NCBI GenBank assembly: GCA_043812455.1
Contig: JBDRMB010000007.1
Span: 1 to 6,990 of the forward strand
Source: JABHQR01 sp043812455
GTDB lineage: Archaea > Nanobdellota > Nanobdellia > Woesearchaeales > GW2011-AR9
Direction of reading: 5' to 3'
Length of the DNA stretch: 6,990 nt
The notes under the pieces were generated by a model. The model did not search any database. It saw only the letters and a program-made list of their open reading frames with translations, and was not told the DNA's origin. Below are positions 5,811 to 6,990 of the stretch, one piece after another. The stretch's first letter is position 1; every line of letters begins with the position of its first letter. A program made the position numbers and the translations under genes.

Positions 5811-5811
5811 G

Positions 5812-6480
5812 TTAAATTAATAAGACTTCAACCCGTTCTTTACCAGCACCCAGATTCTTTCTCTTCAATTGGATATTACCAATTTCAGAAGTATTTTTGA
5901 CATGAGTACCACCACAAGGCATTTTCCATCCAGAGCAAGTCCACCATTTAAGGTCAGGATTGTTCTCGTCATCTTTACTTTCAATAGCGTGACCTTCTGC
6001 CATAAAGACGTTAACTTTTTCTTCAACTTCGAGAAGAACTTCGCCAATTGACTTTTCATACGCAAAATCAACTCTTGCTTTATCTGAAGTAATGTTAGAT
6101 CCGATAATTTTATGTTTACCAATTGCTTCAATCATGAAGTAATACACGGCATGTGCTGCTGAATGTAATTTCATCAATTTCATCCTTTTCTCAGCATCAA
6201 TCTTAACCTCAATTTCATCGCCAACTTTAAGGTTAATAGACTCACCACTTTCTTTTAGTTCAAGTTCATATTCAATGTCAATAATATTTTCTTTATCACC
6301 AAGCTTTACTGCATTAAGAACATTATATCCAGCGATAGTTCCAGAATCAGATTCTTGCCCACCTGAAAAGGCAAAGAAGATTGTTTGGTCTAACTTCACT
6401 TTATTTCCATCGATAGAAGTTACTTTAGCTTTACATTCTGTTTGGTATGGATCTTCCCAGAACAGTTTTTTTGTTGACAT
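5812..6480 (-). CDS. alaX: AlaX-type alanyl-tRNA editing protein
   Basis: Free-standing AlaX proteins deacylate Ser-tRNA(Ala) (and Gly-tRNA(Ala)) in the cytoplasm, correcting errors of alanyl-tRNA synthetase. The 222-residue protein has the N-terminal beta domain seen in AlaRS, with FFAFSGGQESDSGTI (35-49) corresponding to the conserved FYPxSGGQxxDxG segment, and then the zinc-dependent editing domain: LHSAAH (105-110) supplies H106 and H110 of the HxxxH motif, and CGGTH (189-193) supplies C189 and H193. All four zinc ligands are present. The length and the glycine-rich N-terminal segment fit the AlaX-M class better than the short AlaX-S. The ATG at 6480 lies 22 bases after a tttatatt TATA box, so it is probably transcribed alone and leaderless. 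Confidence 0.93.
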   Translation of the reverse strand: MSTKKLFWEDPYQTECKAKVTSIDGNKVKLDQTIFFAFSGGQESDSGTIAGYNVLNAVKLGDKENIIDIEYELELKESGESINLKVGDEIEVKIDAEKRMKLMKLHSAAHAVYYFMIEAIGKHKIIGSNITSDKARVDFAYEKSIGEVLLEVEEKVNVFMAEGHAIESKDDENNPDLKWWTCSGWKMPCGGTHVKNTSEIGNIQLKRKNLGAGKERVEVLLI

Positions 6481-6502
6481 AGTAAATAGAATTTAGTTTT
6501 AT

Positions 6503-6510
6503 AATATAAA
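6503..6510 (-). promoter_or_regulatory. TATA box of alaX
   Basis: The octamer tttatatt (6510-6503, minus strand), preceded by the purine-rich taaaac, ends 22 bases before the alaX ATG. It is the same octamer, at nearly the same distance, as before the small helical gene at 1521. Confidence 0.6.
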
Positions 6511-6513
6511 GTT

Positions 6514-6903
6514 TTAGGCTTGAGCTGCCAATTCTTCCACAATTAACTTTGTACCAACACTAATCGGCATTAAAATCCCTCCTAAATTACCACACATAGC
6601 TATTGCTACATACGCTAAAGGATCGTCAACACACCTGTCCACTGCTCTGTCCAGGTATGAACCAGCTCTTTTACCAAAGTTTGTTTTAGTAACTGTTCTA
6701 ATACCTAAATCATGAATTAATTTTTCAACTTTATCAGAAAGATTAACACCATCACTAGTGATTAACTCTGTAGGAAAAGCTAAGACAGTTTCTCTTTCCG
6801 GAGGACAAATTATGCCTGCTAATTTGCCATTTAAACTTAATGCTACATACGGGTATGTCCCAAGAGTTGAATGATTCTCAAAGCAATATTGTGTAATATT
6901 GCT
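6514..6903 (-). pseudogene. Start-less open frame, probable broken or frameshifted gene
   Basis: The minus strand has a 129-codon open frame ending at TAA (6516-6514) with no ATG, GTG or TTG in its first 85 codons. The translated sequence looks like real protein: YPYVALSLNGKLAGIICPP (18-36), a helical part LSDKVEKLIHDLG, a KRAGSYLDRAVDRC stretch, and a glycine/hydrophobic end (CGNLGGILMPISVGTKLIVEEL). I do not recognise the family. Just upstream, in another frame, ATG at 6979 opens 33 codons ending at TGA (6880-6878); a +1 shift at CTT TGA G would join them into a 154-residue protein. Either the gene is frameshifted (mutation or sequencing error), or it was truncated by the inverted-repeat block at 6880-6989, which overlaps its first codons. 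Only 33 bases separate its stop from the alaX ATG. Confidence 0.55.
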
Positions 6904-6905
6904 TT
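6880..6905. repeat. Perfect 11-bp inverted repeat, hairpin A
   Basis: aaagcaatatt (6880-6890) and aatattgcttt (6895-6905) are perfect inverted copies with a gtgt loop. The hairpin lies at the break between the two reading frames, and three bases beyond it begins another inverted repeat. Confidence 0.8.
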
Positions 6906-6907
6906 AC

Positions 6908-6989
6908 AGTATATTTCAGTTCTTGCAGGACGTATATTTTTGGAGCTAACGCTAGCTCCAAATTTTTGTTTAAATGCATGAAATATACT
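6908..6989. repeat. Nested inverted repeats B and C
   Basis: Outer arms agtatatttca (6908-6918) and tgaaatatact (6979-6989) are perfect 11-bp inverted copies. Inside them tttggagcta (6939-6948) and tagctccaaa (6953-6962) form a perfect 10-bp stem with the loop acgc, followed on the plus strand by a T5 run (6963-6967 region), which makes hairpin C terminator-like for plus-strand transcription. Together with hairpin A this gives three perfect inverted repeats in 110 bases. A small palindromic (MITE- or REP-like) element or a structured RNA are the likely explanations. The outer arm stops one base from the window end, so the block may continue. Confidence 0.7.
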
Positions 6990-6990
6990 T

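Noticed and set aside
5812..6480. alaX as first gene of the purine-like operon
   Set aside because: It has its own TATA box, a T6 tract directly after its stop, and a spacer of over 100 bases with further TATA-like sequences before the PurN-like gene.

Overview
The window looks like AT-rich archaeal DNA, plausibly from a DPANN-type or other small-genome lineage; the phylum is my inference. Four genes (positions 1060, 1521, 1626 and 6480) have a TATA-like box about 23 to 25 bases before the ATG, the spacing of archaeal leaderless transcripts, while genes inside an operon have Shine-Dalgarno sites instead. The IS carries a small DUF2080-like gene, a family known from archaeal transposons. Proteins are typical of archaea (free-standing AlaX, short membrane-anchored OB-fold protein).

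Layout. 1-1233: an apparently complete insertion sequence with 17-bp perfect terminal inverted repeats, a DDE transposase of the IS4/IS5 type on the minus strand, and a divergent 52-residue DUF2080-like gene on the plus strand. Between them is a 28-base palindrome made of two back-to-back BRE/TATA-like halves. 1336-1521 (minus): a small predicted helical-hairpin protein. 1626-1985 (plus): a membrane-anchored OB-fold protein, divergent from the former and convergent with the next operon. 2001-5704 (minus): three tightly packed genes transcribed in the order purN-like, purC-like, purA-like. 5812-6480 (minus): an AlaX-type alanyl-tRNA editing protein with its own promoter. 6514-6903 (minus): an open frame without a start codon, abutting and partly overlapping a dense set of perfect inverted repeats at 6880-6989.

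The most interesting part is the purine-enzyme-like operon. It joins a formyltransferase (GAR transformylase family) to two different aspartate-adding ligase families (SAICAR synthetase and adenylosuccinate synthetase). In ordinary purine synthesis these are non-consecutive steps. All three proteins are longer than their usual relatives, and the PurA-like protein keeps the catalytic Asp but has Glu in place of the catalytic His and a changed nucleotide-binding loop. It may be a divergent lineage-specific purine operon, or a set of paralogs redirected to another substrate; the sequence alone cannot decide. No PurB-like lyase is visible in the window.
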